A DNA stretch of 6,218 nt from JBGOTP01 sp041476545 (lineage in GTDB: Bacteria; Acidobacteriota; Vicinamibacteria; Vicinamibacterales; CAVVIG01). Below, in pieces: positions 5,105-6,218 of the stretch (positions are counted from its first letter, which is position 1; each line of letters opens with the position of its first letter). The notes under the pieces are model-generated. The model was not told the origin of the DNA. It made no database searches and saw nothing but the letters and a program-made list of their open reading frames with translations. The stretch lies in assembly GCA_041476545.1 (NCBI GenBank), contig JBGOTP010000306.1, forward strand, positions 1 through 6,218, read 5' to 3'. A program made the translations under genes and the position numbers.

Positions 5105-5479
5105 TTAGAGCGTGTGCGAGATCGTGTAGCCGGCCCACATCGCGATGATTCCGACCACGATCTGCCCTCCGACGTTGAGCAACGCGAGTCCCGTTTCGCC
5201 GTCGCGGATCAGCGCGAATGTCTCGAATGAGAAGGCCGAGAACGTGGTGAAGCCGCCGATGACTCCGGTCAGGAGCAGCGCTCGGCCAGAGGGTCCGATT
5301 GCGAAGCGCCCGTTGTCGGCCGACGCGATGGCGCCGAAGATCAGGCAACCGATGATGTTCACGGCGAACGTGCCGTACGGGAACGACATCCCAAGATAGC
5401 GATGCACGAGGCCCGACAGACCATAGCGGGCCATCGAACCGACCGCGCCACCGACGCCGACCAGCAACCACAAGCCCAC
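5105..5479 (-). CDS. crcB: Fluoride ion channel CrcB/Fluc
   Basis: This 124-residue protein with four membrane helices belongs to the CrcB/Fluc family, which forms antiparallel dimers that let fluoride leave the cytoplasm and so protects against fluoride toxicity. The family motifs are all present: GGAVGSMARYGL (10-21), PYGTFAVNIIGCLIFG (34-49) with pore Asn41, and GVIGGFTTFSAFSFET (72-87) with the two pore phenylalanines Phe80 and Phe83. The Gly75-Thr79 segment corresponds to the central sodium site. Length is normal, and nothing suggests loss of function. The start is GTG 5479: GGGAG lies 7 nt upstream on the minus strand, and residue 1 falls where family members begin. It is a single-copy, single-gene unit; some bacteria carry two adjacent crcB genes. 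The leader has competing hairpins, described separately. It is divergent from the padR-type gene. Confidence 0.96.
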   Translation of the reverse strand: MGLWLLVGVGGAVGSMARYGLSGLVHRYLGMSFPYGTFAVNIIGCLIFGAIASADNGRFAIGPSGRALLLTGVIGGFTTFSAFSFETFALIRDGETGLALLNVGGQIVVGIIAMWAGYTISHTL

Positions 5480-5482
5480 GAG

Positions 5483-5514
5483 AGTGCTCCCTTGGTAGGG
5501 GAGTGTACCACTCC
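5483..5514 (-). promoter_or_regulatory. crcB leader with mutually exclusive hairpins at the ribosome binding site
   Basis: On the minus strand, hairpin A is GGAGTG-gta-CACTCC (plus-strand 5514-5500). Hairpin B is CTCCC-ctaccaa-GGGAG (5503-5487), and its right arm is the Shine-Dalgarno of crcB. B can be extended by AGTG (5512-5509) pairing with CACT (5486-5483). The arms of A and B overlap at 5500-5503, so forming A frees the ribosome binding site and forming B hides it. The hallmark sequences of the known fluoride riboswitch (GATGG before the first stem and CTGATG near the end) were not found upstream. Confidence 0.5.
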
Positions 5515-5601
5515 GGTTGGCGGGACCCGGCTGGTTGGCCCAACGCCGAGGAGCCGGTTCCGCAGCCGCTTCACAATCGAGGGGTGATGTGGTATATCAT
5601 T

Positions 5602-5624
5602 TCAATATCGGATGTCTATATTGA
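5602..5624 (+). promoter_or_regulatory. Promoter and candidate PadR operator
   Basis: TCAATAT (5602-5608) and ATATTGA (5618-5624) form a perfect 7-bp inverted repeat with a 9-bp spacer, centred 30 bp before the GTG start. The right arm overlaps TATATT (5617-5622), the best -10 box, so a bound dimer would block transcription. PadR-family proteins commonly repress their own genes through AT-rich dyads of this kind. No clear -35 is visible. The AT-richness stands out from the surrounding sequence. Confidence 0.6.
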
Positions 5625-5630
5625 GAGCAC

Positions 5631-5635
5631 GGAGG
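5631..5635 (+). promoter_or_regulatory. Ribosome binding site of the PadR-family gene
   Basis: GGAGG ends 7 nt before GTG 5643. This fixes the GTG as the start among several nearby GTG triplets. Confidence 0.8.
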
Positions 5636-5642
5636 GTGTGAG

Positions 5643-5981
5643 GTGGCGCGTCGTGAACAGAAGACGGAACTGATGCGTGGGACGCTGGATCTCCTGATCC
5701 TGCGGACGCTCGAACTCCAGCCGCTCCACGGCGTGGCGGTGGCGGATCGCATCCGTCAGCTCACCAACGGGACGTTCGTCGTGCAGGCGGGGTCGTTATT
5801 CCCCGCACTCCACCGGCTGGAGCAGGAAGCGTGGATCGCGGGGGACTGGTCGACCAGTGAAGACAGTCGGCGCGTGAAGTCGTACGCGCTCACCGCGGCT
5901 GGGCGCCGGCAGCTCACCGCGGAAAAGCGGGAGTGGCAGCGGATTGTGGCGGCCGTCGGTCAGGTGCTCGAGGGGACCTAA
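5643..5981 (+). CDS. PadR-family transcriptional repressor (ADOP-associated type)
   Basis: This 112-residue protein is a short PadR winged-helix regulator. The N-terminal helix carries the family signature ELMRGTLDLLILRTL (9-23). It is followed by LHGVAVADRIRQLT (28-41), the recognition helix AGSLFPALHRLEQEAWI (49-65) and the wing (about 66-87, ending in KSYALTAAGRR). The C-terminal helix (about 88-110) is short, as in the small PadR group (subfamily 2), and serves dimerisation. The gene precedes an ADOP permease gene with a 55-bp gap, an arrangement repeated many times in acidobacterial genomes, so the two probably form an operon. An inverted repeat over the -10 box suggests autorepression. 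No ligand can be predicted, and no ligand-binding domain beyond the winged helix is present. The GTG start is supported by a well-placed GGAGG. Confidence 0.95.
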   Translation: MARREQKTELMRGTLDLLILRTLELQPLHGVAVADRIRQLTNGTFVVQAGSLFPALHRLEQEAWIAGDWSTSEDSRRVKSYALTAAGRRQLTAEKREWQRIVAAVGQVLEGT

Positions 5982-6020
5982 GGGGTATCCCCAATGGAGT
6001 CAGGGCTCAGGGTTTAGGGC
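5982..6020 (+). repeat. Short hairpin and 7-bp G-run repeat between PadR and permease genes
   Basis: Directly after the PadR stop codon, GGGG-tat-CCCC (5982-5992) forms a tight hairpin. Then come three heptads in register, TCAGGGC, TCAGGGT and TTAGGGC (6000-6020). The hairpin could attenuate read-through into the permease gene or protect the padR transcript; this is inference. Confidence 0.6.
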
Positions 6021-6026
6021 GAAGAC

Positions 6027-6033
6027 AGGAGGT
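6027..6033 (+). promoter_or_regulatory. Strong ribosome binding site of the permease gene
   Basis: AGGAGGT lies 3 nt before GTG 6037. The near-perfect anti-16S match decides the start of the truncated permease gene and suggests efficient translation. Confidence 0.85.
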
Positions 6034-6036
6034 CTC

Positions 6037-6218
6037 GTGCGTTGGCTTGAACGCTGGCGTCTTCGATTGCGGTCTCTGCTGCTGCGCGCGCGCGTCGACG
6101 AGGAACTGGACGACGAATTGCAGTTCTACATCGACCACACGACAGAGGAATACATCGCATCGGGCCTGAGCGCCGCGGAGGCACGCGCCGCGGCACGGCG
6201 ATCGCTCGGCAGCGTCAT
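6037..6218 (+). CDS. ADOP-type ABC transporter permease, N-terminal fragment cut by the window edge
   Basis: Only the first 60 codons are visible. The frame begins MRWLERWRLRLRSLLLRARVDEELDDELQ and runs on through FYIDHTTEEYIASGLSAAEARAAARRSLGS. This is the cytoplasmic prefix of acidobacterial duplicated orphan permeases: a basic start, the acidic E-L-D-D-E-L-Q-F-Y/H-I/L-E/D pattern, then G-L-S-A-x-E-A-R-x-A-A-R-R-x-L-G. Complete members are about 800 residues, with two MacB-like FtsX permease modules and periplasmic core domains, and no ATPase gene beside them. Whether they transport substrate or act on the envelope is not established. The GTG start is set by the AGGAGGT upstream. It is probably co-transcribed with the PadR gene, which likely represses it. 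The frame is intact to the last base, so truncation is only the window edge. Confidence 0.9.
   Translation, partial: MRWLERWRLRLRSLLLRARVDEELDDELQFYIDHTTEEYIASGLSAAEARAAARRSLGSV

Noticed and set aside
5480..5590. Canonical crcB (fluoride) riboswitch in the crcB leader
   Set aside because: I could not find the conserved GATGG and CTGATG segments on the minus strand; only switch-like hairpins next to the ribosome binding site are supported.

Overview
The window is GC-rich bacterial chromosome, with most codons ending in G or C. It most resembles an Acidobacteriota genome, perhaps of the Vicinamibacteria type. The best clue is the right edge: a PadR-family repressor gene followed by the start of an ADOP-type permease (acidobacterial duplicated orphan permease), a gene pair greatly expanded in that phylum. 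The assignment is inference; there is no rRNA or other marker gene here.

Layout, left to right. (1) The 3' part of an ECF sigma factor gene (+). (2) A heptanucleotide inverted-repeat element. (3) A lactate/malate-dehydrogenase-fold protein (-) that has lost the family's catalytic residues. It is divergent, across only 15 bp, from (4) a classical SDR oxidoreductase (+). (5) A second heptanucleotide element runs directly into the ATG of (6) a small hypothetical gene (+). (7) A short convergent gap is filled by two more micro-repeat arrays, a 9-bp G-rich one and an 8-bp one. (8) An MFS exporter (-) is divergent across 45 bp from (9) a membrane-anchored Ser/Thr kinase-like protein (+) with altered catalytic motifs. 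(10) The fluoride channel gene crcB (-) has a leader with two mutually exclusive hairpins next to its ribosome binding site. (11) The divergent padR-type gene (+) has an inverted repeat over its predicted -10 box. (12) The truncated ADOP permease gene (+) closes the window.

The genes look like unrelated single-gene units, mostly in divergent or convergent pairs. The only likely operon is PadR plus ADOP. I see no prophage, insertion sequence, CRISPR array, tRNA or rRNA. The ECF sigma factor has no anti-sigma gene directly downstream.

The most distinctive feature is the set of short tandem repeats (7, 7, 9, 8 and 7 bp units) in the gaps between genes, four of which abut or overlap a start or stop codon. 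The next most interesting points are the degenerate dehydrogenase, the atypical kinase and the switch-like crcB leader. I do not see a clearly new multi-gene system.
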